Source: Desulfoferula mesophila (GTDB taxonomy: Bacteria; Desulfobacterota; Desulfarculia; Desulfarculales; Desulfarculaceae). Taken from it: a stretch of DNA of 64,000 bases. The DNA lies in the NCBI RefSeq assembly GCF_037076455.1, contig NZ_AP028679.1:2247501-2311500 (forward strand). The letters run 5' to 3'. A model generated the notes under the pieces. It was not told the origin of the DNA. It was given only the letters and a program-made list of their open reading frames with translations, and did not search any database. Numbering within the stretch: the stretch's first letter is position 1; each line of letters begins with the position of its first letter. This document shows, in pieces, positions 52,441 to 62,600 of this stretch. Made by a program: the position numbers and the translations under genes.

Positions 52441-55164
52441 TTGAGTAAGCGAGCACCTAGGAAAAGACGCAGCCCTTCTCGCGGCGCCCCCCGGCGCCCT
52501 CGCCCCCCTCAGAGCGAAAACAGGCCCTACAACCCGCGGGTGGACCCCAGGCTCCGGCAGGTGTTGGCCGACGTTGGGGTGCCCGAGGACGCGCCCTTTA
52601 AGCCCGACCCCTTCCAGGTGGAAGCGGTGGAGCTTTTGGCTGAGCAGGACGTGGTGGTCAGCGCCCCCACCGGCTCGGGCAAAACCTGGATCGCCGAGCA
52701 GGCCATCGCCCGCACCCTGGCCCAGGGGCAACGGGCCTGGTACGCCAGCCCCCTCAAGGCGTTGTCCAACGCCAAGCTGGCCGAGTTCGGCCAGATCTTC
52801 GGCCCCGAGAACGTGGGCATCCTCACCGGCGACCGCAAGGAAAACCTGGGCGCGCCGCTCATCGTGGGCACCACCGAGATACTGCGCAACCAGCTCTACG
52901 ACGCCATGCACCGGGGCAACGACCTGGACGCCGGGCTGGTGGTGCTGGACGAGGCCCATTTTCTGGGCGACCCGGACCGGGGCGTTGTGTGGGAAGAAGT
53001 CATCATCTACCTGCCGGTCAGGGTGCGTCTGCTGCTGTTGTCGGCCACGGTGGCCAACGCGGCCCAGATATCCCGCTGGCTCAACTTCGTGCGTGACGAA
53101 CCCTGCGCCACGGTGCTGAGCCGGCAAAGGCCGGTGCCCCTGTATCCCCTATTCCTTTCCCCCGATGGCGAGCTGACCCAGCTCAAGACCAAACGGGGCT
53201 TGTCGGCCAAGGTGCGCCACTTCCTGGAGAGCAATGGTAAGCAGGGCTCCCGTTGGCAGGGCAGCCACATCCCCCCGGTGGGCAACGTCCTGCGCTCCCT
53301 GGAGCAGGCGAACCTGCTGCCCGCCATATTTTTCTTGAAGTCGCGTTCCGATTGCGACGCCGCCCTGGACTTCACCGCCTCGGTCAGCCTGGAATACGAC
53401 GCGGAGCGCGCCGAGCGTCTGAACCGCGAAATAGACGCCTGGCTGGAGTGGTACCCCTTCCTGGAGGGTCAGGTCCAGATAGAACAGATCCGCAAGGTGC
53501 AGGTGGCCAGCCACCACGCCGGGCACCTCCCCCTGGGTAAGCTGTTGGTGGAGCGGCTCATGCAAAAGGGCCTGCTCAAGGCCATTTTCAGCACCTCCAC
53601 CGTGGCCGCGGGGGTGAACTTCCCGGCCCGCACCGTGGTCATCACCCAGAGCGACCGCTTCAACGGACGGGAGTTCGTGGAACTGGGGGCCACGGAACTG
53701 TTGCAAATGACCGGGCGGGCGGGGCGGCGGGGCATGGACAACATAGGATTCGCCTGCGTGGTGCCCGGTCCCTTCAACGACGTGGCCCTCACTGCCACCC
53801 TGCTGGACTCTGAGCCCGAACCCATAGAGAGCCAGCTGTCCATCAACTTTTCCATGGTGCTCAACCTGCTATTGTCCCAGCGTCCGGCCGAGGTAAAGCA
53901 GCTCCTGGGCATGTCCCTGGCCACCTTCCAACGATTGGAGCGCACCGAGGGCAAGCCGCGCACCAAGGCCGGCCCCCAAAAGGTGCTCAAGGCCCTGGCC
54001 GCCGCGCTGTCCGGCTCCTTGTGCCCCGGACCCGAGGAGGCGGTGGTGCGTCGCCGCCGGAGGCGTCAGTTGGAGCGGCTGCGGGCTCGCTTGGCCAAGG
54101 AAAGCGAATCCACGGGAAGCGGCTTGTGGGGAGCTCTGACCCGCGGGCGGGTGCTGATGGACATGTACGGCTCGGCCTGGTCGGTGTTGCGCCGAGAAGA
54201 GAGCCCCGAGGGCCGGGGGGTCTTGCTCGTGAGCCTGGAGAGGGAACGACGCCTCAGCAAGGGGCATCCCCGCCTGGAGTTCGTCCCCCTGGAAGAGATC
54301 GCCGGCGTTTTCATGGAAGAGCTCAACCTGCCCCAGACGGGTGGCGGCCGAGCCCTGGCCGAAGCCGTGTTGAAGCAGGCGCCCCGCCGCCCCACGCCGC
54401 TGGGCGCGCCCCAGATCGAGCGCCTGGCCGCCAAGGAAGCCAATGAACTGCGTGAGCGCCTAGGAGAGGTGGTGAGCGAGCAAGAGGCCCTGGTGTGCGC
54501 CTCCTGTCCCTCCCACGAGGACTGTCTGCACAGCAAGAAGACCCTGGGAGGCCTGTTGGACCAAGCCGAGGATCAGTTGGCCGAGGTGGCCGACCAAAGC
54601 CACGCCTTTTGGTATGACTTCGTGCGTCATTTGGAGTTCCTGCGCAGCGAAGGATTCGCCGATCCTCAGGGCCGCCTGACGCCCGACGGGCTGTGGGCCA
54701 GCCAACTGCGCCTGGACCAGCCGGTGCTCATCGCCCAGGCCATCCGCCAACAGGCCCTGCCCCGGCAAGACCCGGTGCTTTTGGCGGCCATTTTGGCCTT
54801 GTTCGTGGATGAGCGCGAGCCTGATTTTTCTCCCCGCCTGGACCGCCGTCTGCGTCTGGCCCTGGCCGGGCTGCGCCAGGCCATTGATCCCATGATCGAG
54901 CGCTTGAGCCAATGGGGCTTTGCCACTCCGGTTTTGCCCTACCGGGCCTCCGCCGCCATCTATGCCTGGTGCCAACTTAAGGATTTCGACCAGGTGGTGG
55001 AGATCTACGGCGGGGCCGAGGGGGATATCGCCCAGCTCATTTACCGCACCGCCGACAATCTGCGCCAACTCATAAGCTTGCAGGAGACCCACCCCCACCT
55101 GGCCGCCACGGCCCGCGACGCGGTGGAACTTCTTCTGCGGCCGCCGGTGGTGGTGCCCACCTAG
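52441..55164 (+). CDS. Ski2/HelY-like superfamily 2 helicase (DEAH)
   Basis: The 907-residue protein has a basic N-terminus, Walker A APTGSGKT (75-82), DEAH box (170-173), and the Ski2-family SHHAGHLPLGKLLVERLMQKGLLKAIFSTSTVAAGVNFPA and MTGRAGRRGMD motifs. The C-terminal helical part includes a C-x2-C-x5-C cluster (VCASCPSHEDC), a likely metal or Fe-S site. Ski2-like helicases unwind RNA or DNA with 3'-5' polarity; the bacterial role is unclear, perhaps RNA turnover or recombination. TTG 52441 has GGAG upstream. Confidence 0.85.
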   Translation: MSKRAPRKRRSPSRGAPRRPRPPQSENRPYNPRVDPRLRQVLADVGVPEDAPFKPDPFQVEAVELLAEQDVVVSAPTGSGKTWIAEQAIARTLAQGQRAWYASPLKALSNAKLAEFGQIFGPENVGILTGDRKENLGAPLIVGTTEILRNQLYDAMHRGNDLDAGLVVLDEAHFLGDPDRGVVWEEVIIYLPVRVRLLLLSATVANAAQISRWLNFVRDEPCATVLSRQRPVPLYPLFLSPDGELTQLKTKRGLSAKVRHFLESNGKQGSRWQGSHIPPVGNVLRSLEQANLLPAIFFLKSRSDCDAALDFTASVSLEYDAERAERLNREIDAWLEWYPFLEGQVQIEQIRKVQVASHHAGHLPLGKLLVERLMQKGLLKAIFSTSTVAAGVNFPARTVVITQSDRFNGREFVELGATELLQMTGRAGRRGMDNIGFACVVPGPFNDVALTATLLDSEPEPIESQLSINFSMVLNLLLSQRPAEVKQLLGMSLATFQRLERTEGKPRTKAGPQKVLKALAAALSGSLCPGPEEAVVRRRRRRQLERLRARLAKESESTGSGLWGALTRGRVLMDMYGSAWSVLRREESPEGRGVLLVSLERERRLSKGHPRLEFVPLEEIAGVFMEELNLPQTGGGRALAEAVLKQAPRRPTPLGAPQIERLAAKEANELRERLGEVVSEQEALVCASCPSHEDCLHSKKTLGGLLDQAEDQLAEVADQSHAFWYDFVRHLEFLRSEGFADPQGRLTPDGLWASQLRLDQPVLIAQAIRQQALPRQDPVLLAAILALFVDEREPDFSPRLDRRLRLALAGLRQAIDPMIERLSQWGFATPVLPYRASAAIYAWCQLKDFDQVVEIYGGAEGDIAQLIYRTADNLRQLISLQETHPHLAATARDAVELLLRPPVVVPT

Positions 55165-55842
55165 ACCGCGCCTGGCCGAGGCGGTGTTGCACATTTCAAT
55201 ACGCGGCGCGCCAGCTTCGTGGCCGGCGTTCCTGCGCCTTCTCCCTCCGGCTCCGCGTGTAGCCCCGCCCCACGATAGCCAAGCCTGGAGCAAAACGATT
55301 TATGAATTAAATTTAAGCCGTTTAACCATGAGACAACTGGTTTTTCCCCTTGGGGGGACAGCCAACCGTCCCGCGCCGCGAAACCCATGCCAGGCTCCCG
55401 CCCTGCCGTTGCAATTTTCAATGCTCACATTGCGGCGCAAATGCCATCGAACGAGGCTTCCCGGCTTTGGAATCGGTTTAGCATGAACAGGCGAGGCTGG
55501 CGTCCCTACCAACTAACCCGCTTATTTTTTAATACCCTCCCCCACTTGACTCGCCAGTCCGCCCACGAATCTGTCTCCCCCGTTGCGGCTTGTGTACAGC
55601 TTGTGCCGGATAAATGCGCATAAGGGTGTCGTTGCATTTTACAACAAAGGTGACGCCGATCTTGTTACTTTTTTCTTTAAGTCTGGCCGCGACCTGTGCT
55701 AATAAAGCTTGAGCGAGTAGCCATCCGCTGCGGGAGCAAGCGGGCTCCTTCCGCAGCCGAGGGTGCAACACAATGTTTTAACGCCTGTTTTTAAATCCCG
55801 CGCCCTTTCGCTTAGGCGATTTGGAGGGGAGGACGCTACCTA
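55165..55842. other. 678-bp intergenic region without a supported gene
   Basis: This is the longest non-coding stretch outside the mobile elements. Reading frames in it are short, lack ribosome binding sites and do not share the neighbours' codon use. It contains a strong hairpin (55727-55757) about 85 bp before the transporter gene, and the ribosome binding site GGAGGGGAGG. No known riboswitch or sRNA family is recognised. Confidence 0.55.
55727..55757 (+). other. strong hairpin in leader of the DASS transporter gene
   Basis: GCTGCGG (55727-55733) pairs with CCGCAGC (55751-55757), and the inner GAGC pairs with GCTC, with asymmetric CCTT bulge. There is no T-tract directly after it. It could be part of a leader RNA structure or an sRNA. 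Confidence 0.5.
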
Positions 55843-57456
55843 ATGTCGCATGATCACGACTCGCATGGCGGCTCCGATGGCAGCATGAAGGGCCGCATTC
55901 TGTGGCTCAGCGTCGGCGTGGCCATTTTTTTATTGATAGGTTTCGCGCTGCCCACCCCTGACAGCGTCGTACAAGTTGTAGAGAAGTACGGCTTCGCCCA
56001 GAAGATGATCTCCTGGCATGTCGCCCACGACCTGCAGGACGCGGCGCACAAGACCATGGTGGTGTTGGGTATCATCCCCATGGCCGTCATCTTTTTCGCC
56101 ACCGAGGCCATCCCCATCGGCCTCACCGGCATCCTCATGCCCCTGTTGGCCTACTTCCTCCACCTGCTGCCCATGAAGTCCATCGGCAAGTCCTTTGCCG
56201 GTGACGCGCCCATGTTCCTTTTGGGGGTGTTGGCCATGGGCGTGGCCGTGGTGGACGTGGGGCTGCACAAGCGCCTGGCGGCCTGGCTCTTGGGTTGGAC
56301 CAAGGGCTTTTATCTGCCGGTGTTCGTGCTGTGCATCTCCATGGCCGTGGTGGGCAGCTTTATCTCGGCCCACGCCATGTGCGCCTTCATGACCCCGGTG
56401 ATGATGGCGGTCTACTATGGCTCGGTGGCGGCCAACAGCAAGGGAGGCCGGGTGCTCCATGAGCCGGCCCTGGCCAAGTTCTTGTTGTTCTCCCTGTGTT
56501 TCGCCCTGAACGTGGGCGGCGTGGGCAGCCCGGCGGCCGGCGGCCGCAACGTCATCATGATGGGCTTCTGGTCCGAGTACAAGGTGCCCATGGACTTCTT
56601 CACCTGGATGACCTACGGCCTGCCCATAGTGCCCATCATGGGCTTCCTGGTGGCCGTGTACATGATCTTCTTGTTCGGGCGCCAGATCAAGACCAAGGAC
56701 CTTACCCCGGGCCTGGCGGCCATCAAGGAAGAGACCCGCAAGATGGGCAAGATGACCTACTCGGAGTACGTCACCTTCGGCATGCTCCTTTTGATTCTTG
56801 CCTTGTGGATCTTCGGCGGTGAGGAAATGGGCCTGGGCGGCCCGGCCCTGCTGGCCCTGTTGATCCCGGTGATCTTCCGCACCACCGAGTGGCGCAAGAT
56901 ACTCAATGGCATCTCCTGGGACGCCTGGTTCATGTACTGCGGCGCGCTCACCCTGGGCGCGTTGCTCAAGGAATCCGGCGCTGCCATGTGGCTGGCCCAG
57001 ACCTTCCTGGAGGCCTTGAGTTCCGTGGGCATGTCCAAGGGCTTCGGCCTGTGGGTGGGCATGAGCGGCCTGTCCGGCCTGATGACCAACTTCATGTCCG
57101 ACGCGGGCACCACCGCCCTTTTGGGCCCCATCGCCATCCCCATGGGTCTGATGACCGGGGTGCAGGGCGAGCCCTGGGCCGTGGGCCTGGCCGTGGCCTT
57201 TGCCACCAGCTTCGCCCACTTCCTCATCGTGGGCACGCCCAACAACGCCATCGTCTATGGCCTGGGCGTATACCCCGACACCGGCGAGCGGGTCATCCAC
57301 CCGGTGGACTTTTTGAAGTACGGCTTCGTGCTTTGGGTGATCTGCATGCTGGTGGTCTGGATCATCGGCTTCCTGGTCATCTACAACCTGGTCGGCTTCC
57401 CGGATTACATTCTGGAAACCGCCACCAAGGCCATGCAGGCCGGCACCGTCAAGTAG
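55843..57456 (+). CDS. DASS/SLC13 family anion symporter
   Basis: The 537-residue protein has about twelve transmembrane helices and two paired motifs characteristic of the divalent anion:sodium symporters: GGVGSPAAGGRNVIMMGF and the later NFMSDAGTTALLGPIAIPMG, where SNT-like motifs bind sodium. The N-terminus is His/Asp-rich (SHDHDSHGGSDGS), soluble and could bind metal. Substrates of the family are sulfate, C4-dicarboxylates or citrate; sulfate would fit a sulfate-reducing host, but this cannot be read from sequence. ATG 55843 has GGAGGGGAGG upstream. Confidence 0.87.
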   Translation: MSHDHDSHGGSDGSMKGRILWLSVGVAIFLLIGFALPTPDSVVQVVEKYGFAQKMISWHVAHDLQDAAHKTMVVLGIIPMAVIFFATEAIPIGLTGILMPLLAYFLHLLPMKSIGKSFAGDAPMFLLGVLAMGVAVVDVGLHKRLAAWLLGWTKGFYLPVFVLCISMAVVGSFISAHAMCAFMTPVMMAVYYGSVAANSKGGRVLHEPALAKFLLFSLCFALNVGGVGSPAAGGRNVIMMGFWSEYKVPMDFFTWMTYGLPIVPIMGFLVAVYMIFLFGRQIKTKDLTPGLAAIKEETRKMGKMTYSEYVTFGMLLLILALWIFGGEEMGLGGPALLALLIPVIFRTTEWRKILNGISWDAWFMYCGALTLGALLKESGAAMWLAQTFLEALSSVGMSKGFGLWVGMSGLSGLMTNFMSDAGTTALLGPIAIPMGLMTGVQGEPWAVGLAVAFATSFAHFLIVGTPNNAIVYGLGVYPDTGERVIHPVDFLKYGFVLWVICMLVVWIIGFLVIYNLVGFPDYILETATKAMQAGTVK

Positions 57457-57566
57457 GTTGCCTAATGAAACTGGGAATGCGACCCTGAAGATGATGGACC
57501 AATCCTCACCGGCCGAACCCGCGCGGGTCGCGGCCGGTGAGGATGAGCCTAAAAAAGAGGGCTGAT

Positions 57567-58124
57567 ATGAAGAGCAAGAGTGTCAAGGAAACCATGGTGC
57601 CGCTGGAGGAATACGCCACCGTAAACCAATCGGCCACCTTGTTCGAGGCGGTACAGGCCCTGGAAAGATCCTGGCAAAAGGGCCGCGCTTCCAAATTCAA
57701 GCACCGCGCGGTGCTGGTCTTGGATGATAAAGGCTATGTGGTGGGCAAGGTATCCCATTGGGACTTGTTGCAGGCCATGGAGCCCAAGTACCGCAAAATC
57801 GCCGACTTCGACCGGCTGACCCACTTCGGGCTCAATCCCGCTTTCATGAAGTCCATGGTGGACAAGGAAATGCTCTGGGACGATCCCTGGGATCTGCTGT
57901 GCGCCCGCGCCTCCAACATCCTGGTTGAAAACGCCATGCGGCCCTTGTCCGAGGACGATTTCATAGACGAGGAGTCCACCCTGGCTCACGCCACCCACAT
58001 TCTGGTCATGGGACGCAAGCTTTCGGTGCTGGTGCGCCGGGGCGACAAGGTGGTGGGCGTGCTCAGAATCGTGGACGTGTGCGACAACATCTGCGAAATG
58101 ATCAAGAGCTGCTCCATAGGCTAG
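57567..58124 (+). CDS. CBS-domain pair protein
   Basis: The 185-residue protein consists of two CBS motifs: VKETMVPLEEYATVNQSATLFEAV with RAVLVLDDKGYVVGKVSHWDLL, and ...ENAMRPLSEDDFIDEESTLAHATHILV with LSVLVRRGDKVVGVLRIVDV. CBS pairs sense adenosine nucleotides and regulate transporters or enzymes. It is 110 bp after the DASS transporter on the same strand, so it may regulate it; this is inference. ATG 57567 has AAAGAGGG upstream. A terminator follows. Confidence 0.86.
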   Translation: MKSKSVKETMVPLEEYATVNQSATLFEAVQALERSWQKGRASKFKHRAVLVLDDKGYVVGKVSHWDLLQAMEPKYRKIADFDRLTHFGLNPAFMKSMVDKEMLWDDPWDLLCARASNILVENAMRPLSEDDFIDEESTLAHATHILVMGRKLSVLVRRGDKVVGVLRIVDVCDNICEMIKSCSIG

Positions 58125-58144
58125 CTCTCGACCGAAAAAAAGCA

Positions 58145-58170
58145 GGGAGGGCCCATGGCCCTCCCTTTCT
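58145..58170 (+). terminator. Rho-independent terminator
   Basis: A perfect 9-bp stem GGGAGGGCC / GGCCCTCCC with loop CAT is followed by TTTCTT, closing the transporter/CBS unit and facing the convergent ftsY end. Confidence 0.8.
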
Positions 58171-58188
58171 TGTTGCCAATAAATCTCG

Positions 58189-59457
58189 TTAGAAAATCGC
58201 TTCGGCGAATCCCTCGGCCTCGAAGGGTCTCAGGTCTTCCATGCCCTCGCCCAGGCCCACGAAACAGATGGGCAGCTTCATCTCCCCGGAGATGGCCACC
58301 ACCACCCCGCCCTTGGCCGTGCCGTCCAGCTTGGTCAAGATGAGGCCGGTGAGCGGCACCACCTGGTTGAACAGCTTGGCCTGTTGCAGGGCGTTCTGCC
58401 CGGTGGTGGCATCCACCACCAGAATCACCTCATGGGGGGCGCCGGGCAGCTTTTTGCCCAGCACCCGGTGGATCTTCTTGAGCTCCTCCATGAGGTTTAC
58501 CTTGGTGTGCAGGCGCCCGGCGGTGTCGATGAGCACCAGGTCGTGCCCCCGGGTGACGGCCGCCTCCACCGCGTCGTAGGCCACGGCCGAGGGGTCGGCC
58601 CCTTCCTGGCCGCCCACGATGTCGCAACCCACCCGCTCGCACCAGATGGTGAGCTGCTCGTTGGCCGCCGCCCGGAAGGTGTCGCCCGCGGCCAAGAGCA
58701 CCGAGCGGCCCTGCCGCTGGAAAAAATTGGCCAGCTTGCCGATGCTGGTGGTCTTGCCCACCCCGTTGACCCCCACCACCATGATCACGTGGGGATTGTT
58801 GTCGCGCTCCGGGGCGGGGGGCACCTCGGAGAGCACCTCGGTGATGCCCTTGGCCAGGGCCTTTTTCAGGGCCTCGGCGTCGTCCAGCTCCTTGCGGGCC
58901 ACTTTGCCCCTGAGCTGCTCGATGAGCTTCAGGCTGGTCTGCACCCCCAGGTCGGCGGTGACCAGCACCTCCTCCAACTCGTCCAGGGTGTCTTCATCGA
59001 TCTTCTTGCCCAGGGTGATGCGGTCGATGGAGCCGCCGATCTTGTCCTTGGTCTTCTTGAGCCGCTGGCCCAGGCGCCCCCACAGGCCGCGCTTGGGCTC
59101 CCCCTCGGGTGGCTCCGGCGCCTCGGTCTCGGCCTTGGGCTCCGCCGGGGCATCCGGTTCGGCCGGCTCCTCGGGCTTTGGCTCCTCTTCCGGCTCGGCC
59201 GGGGCTTCAGGGGCCTGGGGCGCGGCCCCCGCCTCCTGGACCGGTTCGGGCTCATGTGGCGGCTGCTCCTGAGCCTCGCTGGTCTCCGGGAGCTGCTCCG
59301 CGGTGGCTTCAGCCGCTACCGCCTCTGCTTCGCCTTGGGGCGCGGCTGGCGTTTCCGAGGGCTGCTCCTCCGGGGAAGCGGCCTGCTCCTGGGCTTGAGG
59401 TTGTCCCTCCTGCTCCTGGGGCGTCTTTTTCTTTTTGAAGCGCTTAAAAAAAGCCAT
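58189..59457 (-). CDS. ftsY: signal recognition particle receptor FtsY
   Basis: The 422-residue SRP receptor GTPase has an acidic, Glu/Pro/Ala-rich A domain (residues 1-115) and the NG domain: P-loop GVNGVGKTTSIGKLA (about 230-244), AAGDTFRAAANEQL, DTAGRLHTK and TKLDGTAKGG. It docks ribosome-SRP complexes at the membrane for cotranslational insertion. ATG 59457 starts a basic, aromatic N-terminus (AFFKRFKKKK), typical of membrane-binding FtsY. It follows smc, as in many bacteria, but a terminator hairpin lies between. Confidence 0.95.
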   Translation of the reverse strand: MAFFKRFKKKKTPQEQEGQPQAQEQAASPEEQPSETPAAPQGEAEAVAAEATAEQLPETSEAQEQPPHEPEPVQEAGAAPQAPEAPAEPEEEPKPEEPAEPDAPAEPKAETEAPEPPEGEPKRGLWGRLGQRLKKTKDKIGGSIDRITLGKKIDEDTLDELEEVLVTADLGVQTSLKLIEQLRGKVARKELDDAEALKKALAKGITEVLSEVPPAPERDNNPHVIMVVGVNGVGKTTSIGKLANFFQRQGRSVLLAAGDTFRAAANEQLTIWCERVGCDIVGGQEGADPSAVAYDAVEAAVTRGHDLVLIDTAGRLHTKVNLMEELKKIHRVLGKKLPGAPHEVILVVDATTGQNALQQAKLFNQVVPLTGLILTKLDGTAKGGVVVAISGEMKLPICFVGLGEGMEDLRPFEAEGFAEAIF

Positions 59458-59480
59458 GGCTTCCGATCAGGCTGGTGGTG

Positions 59481-59514
59481 AAAAAGCTCCGGGCAGGCCC
59501 CAAGGCCCGCCCGG
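59481..59514 (-). terminator. terminator between smc and ftsY
   Basis: On the minus strand CCGGGCGGGCC / GGCCTGCCCGG (one mismatch) with loop TTGG is followed by AGCTTTTT. It would reduce read-through from smc into ftsY. Confidence 0.72.
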
Positions 59515-59612
59515 CAAATCTAATAAGCCCTGTCCATGGCGTCAAGGGCGTAACGCTTTGTCCATATTCAGCGCTCTAGTATACGCCTGGCGTTGCTTCC
59601 ATAACCGCCGGC

Positions 59613-62600
59613 CTAGGCGGCCAGGGACTCGCCCTGCTCCAGGGAAACCCGGAGCAGCTTGCTCACCCCCTTGTGCTCCATGGTCACCCCGTAGATGGTG
59701 TTGACCAACTCCATGCTGGCGCGGCTATGGGTGATCATGAGGATCTGCGAGCGCCGGGAGAGCTGCTGCAGCAGGTCCAGGAAGCGGCCGTTGTTGGCCT
59801 CGTCCAGGGGCGCGTCCACCTCGTCCAGGATGCAGAAGGGCGCGGGGCGGATGAGGAACAGGGCGAACAGCACCGCCACCGCGCTCATGGCCTTTTCCCC
59901 GCCGCTGAGGGCGTCCAGGTTCTTGAGCTTCTTGCCGGGCAGCTCCACCATCAAGTGCAGGCCCGCGTCCAGGGGGTCGGTGCCATCTTCCAGGGCCAGC
60001 TCGGCCTTGCCGCCGCCGAACAACACCTTGAACACCCCGTCCAGGCGCTGGTTGACCAGCTCCAGGGTCTCCAGGAAGCGCCCGCGCGTGGTCTTGTTGA
60101 TCTTGCGGATGGCCGCGCGCAGGTCCTCCAGCGAGGCCTCCAGGTCGGCCTTTTGGGTGGTGAGGAACTCGTGGCGCTCGGCCAGGGCGGCGTGTTCGCT
60201 GATAGCCTCCAGGTTCACCGGGCCCAGGTTGTTCAGACGCTTGCGCAGCTTTTCCAGTTTGCGCTTGCCGCCCTCCAGATCAAAGGCCCCCTCGGGCAGG
60301 TGCTCCTGGTAATGGGCGGCCATCTCCACCCGGCAGCGCTCCATGACCTGCTCGGCCACCTGCTCCCGCTTGAGCTCCAGTTCGCGCAGCTTCCAGGCCA
60401 GCTCCTGCCCCGCGCTCTCGGCCTGCTTCAACTCGACCCGGGCCCGCTTGAGCTCGCCTTCCAACTGGGCGGTGCGGCCCTGGGCGTGGCCCAGCACCTC
60501 CTGGGCCCGCTTCAGGCCGGTTTCCTGGCGGTCCAGTTCGGAATACAGCCCGCCCAGTCCCTCCTGCTCGTGGCCCCGGCGCTCCTCGCAGCTCTTGAGC
60601 TGCGCCTGGGCCTGTTCCAGTTCCCTCCCCAGGGCCAGAACCCGGGCGCTGGCCCGGTCCATCTCCTGTTGCAGGCGCTGGGCTTCGCGCTGGGCCTGCT
60701 GGGTCTGGCTGCCCAGGCTGGCGGCGGCCAGCTTGGCCTCGCCTTCCAGGTGGCGAGCCTCTTCCAGGGCCTGGCGGGCCTCCTGCAGCATGGCCCGGGC
60801 CTGCTCCAGCTCCGCCTCCAACTCCTGGTCGCGGCCCTGCAACTGGCCGCCCTGTTCATCCAGGGTGGCCATCTCCCGGCTCAGGTGCTCGAACTCGCTC
60901 TCGGTCTCTTCGTTTTCAAAGTCCAGGGCCTGCAAGCGGCGCTGGGCTCCCTGGCTTTCCTGCTCGGCCCGGGCCAGGTCGCGCTCCCGCTGGGCCAGCT
61001 CCTGCTGGCGGAGCTGCTGCTCTTCACCGAGCATATCGCGCTCCTGCTCGGCCTGGGCCATGGCCGCCTCGGCGGCGCGGCGCTTGGCCGCGGCGGCCTG
61101 CTCGGCCTCCTGGGCCTGGGCCAGCTGCGCCCGCTTGCCTTGCAACTCGTTGCGCCGGGCCAGAATGGAGGCGTCGCCGCCCTGCCCCTGGCCCACGGTG
61201 CCCAGGCCGGGCCGGTCCAGGCGCTGGCCGCCGGGGCTGACCACCACCTGGCCGGGGGCCAGGGAGCGCCCGGAGTTCCAGGCGGCTTCCAGGTCCGGGC
61301 ACCAGCCCGCCCCGGCCAGCAGGTGGGCCAGGGACTCGTAGCCTGCCTGGGGCCGCGCCACTCCGGACAGGGCCTGCGCGCCGGAGGGGGTCTCACAGCC
61401 TTGCGAGGCCAAGTCGTCCAGGGCCACCACCCTAAGACGTCCCAGGCCCTTTTCCCCGCTCCAGGCGGCCAGCGCCAGGGCCTCCCGGCCGCTCTGCACG
61501 ATCACCGCCTGCAGGTCCGGCCCCAGCACGCCCTCCACCAGGTCTTCGCGCCCCGGCTCCACGTTTAGCTTCTCGGCCACCACCCCCTTGAGGGCCACGG
61601 GCAATTCGCCCGCCTGGTGGGCCTTGAGCAGCTTGCGCACCCCGGCCCCGGCCCACTGGTGGGATTCCAGGCTGAGCGCCAAGGCGCTCACCGAGGCGTC
61701 CAGCTGGTGGCGACGACGGGTGGCCTCGGTCTCCTCCCGGCGCAGGGCGCTGAGTTCCTCGCCCAGTTCCTTGAGCCGGGCCCGGGCCTGGGCCAGACCC
61801 TGGGCGGCCTCCTCCTGGGCCATGCGCAGGCTCTCCACCTCGCCGCGCACCTGCTCCAGGTTTTGGCCGGACTCTAGCTCCTGTTCCATCATCTGGCGGC
61901 GCTGCTCCTGCTGTTGCAGACGGCGGCGCTCCAGGTCCTGGCGGCGGCGCTCCAGATCGCCCTGGCGGTTCTTGATCTGGCTGAGGCGGCTCATGGCGTC
62001 CACCAGCTCGGCCTTGGCCAGGTCCACCGCTTCCTCGGAGGCGTTCAAGGCCTCCTGGCAGCGGGCCACCTCCTGGGAGGCCTCGCCCACGGCCAGGTCG
62101 CTCTGGCGGCTGCGGCCCTCGGCCTCGGCCAACACGCGCCGGGCCCGGTTCAGCTCGTTCTGGTTGGTGACCAGGCCGGCCTTGAGCTCCACCCGCTCCT
62201 CTTCCAAACGCTGGGATTGGCGCTTGAGGTTCTCGGCCTCGCGGCCCAGGAGGATCAGCTCGTTTTCCGCCTTTTGGATGGCCCCCTGGGCCTCCAGGCG
62301 GCGCGCCCCGGAGTCGCGGATCTCCTCCTCGGCCTCCAGCAGCTCCAGCCGGGCGGTTTCCAGGTCGGTCTCCAGGGCAGCCAGGCGCTGGTTGGCCAGC
62401 TCCAGGCTGGTGCCCGCCGCGTCGGCCTCGGCCCGCACCTGGGAGATTTCCTGGTTGTAGTGGCGATATTCAAAGCTGGAGACATTGAGATCCAGCGCAC
62501 GGATCTCTTCGCGCAGGGTCTTGTGCACCTGGGCTTTTTTGGCCTGGCGTTTGAGACGCTCCATCTGGGTGGAGACCTCGGCCAGGATGTCCTGCAAGCG

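Noticed and set aside
55184-55771. GTGTTGCAC (55184) and GTGCAACAC (55763) as ends of a mobile element
   Set aside because: Only 9 bp, no flanking duplication and no transposase between them; probably chance.
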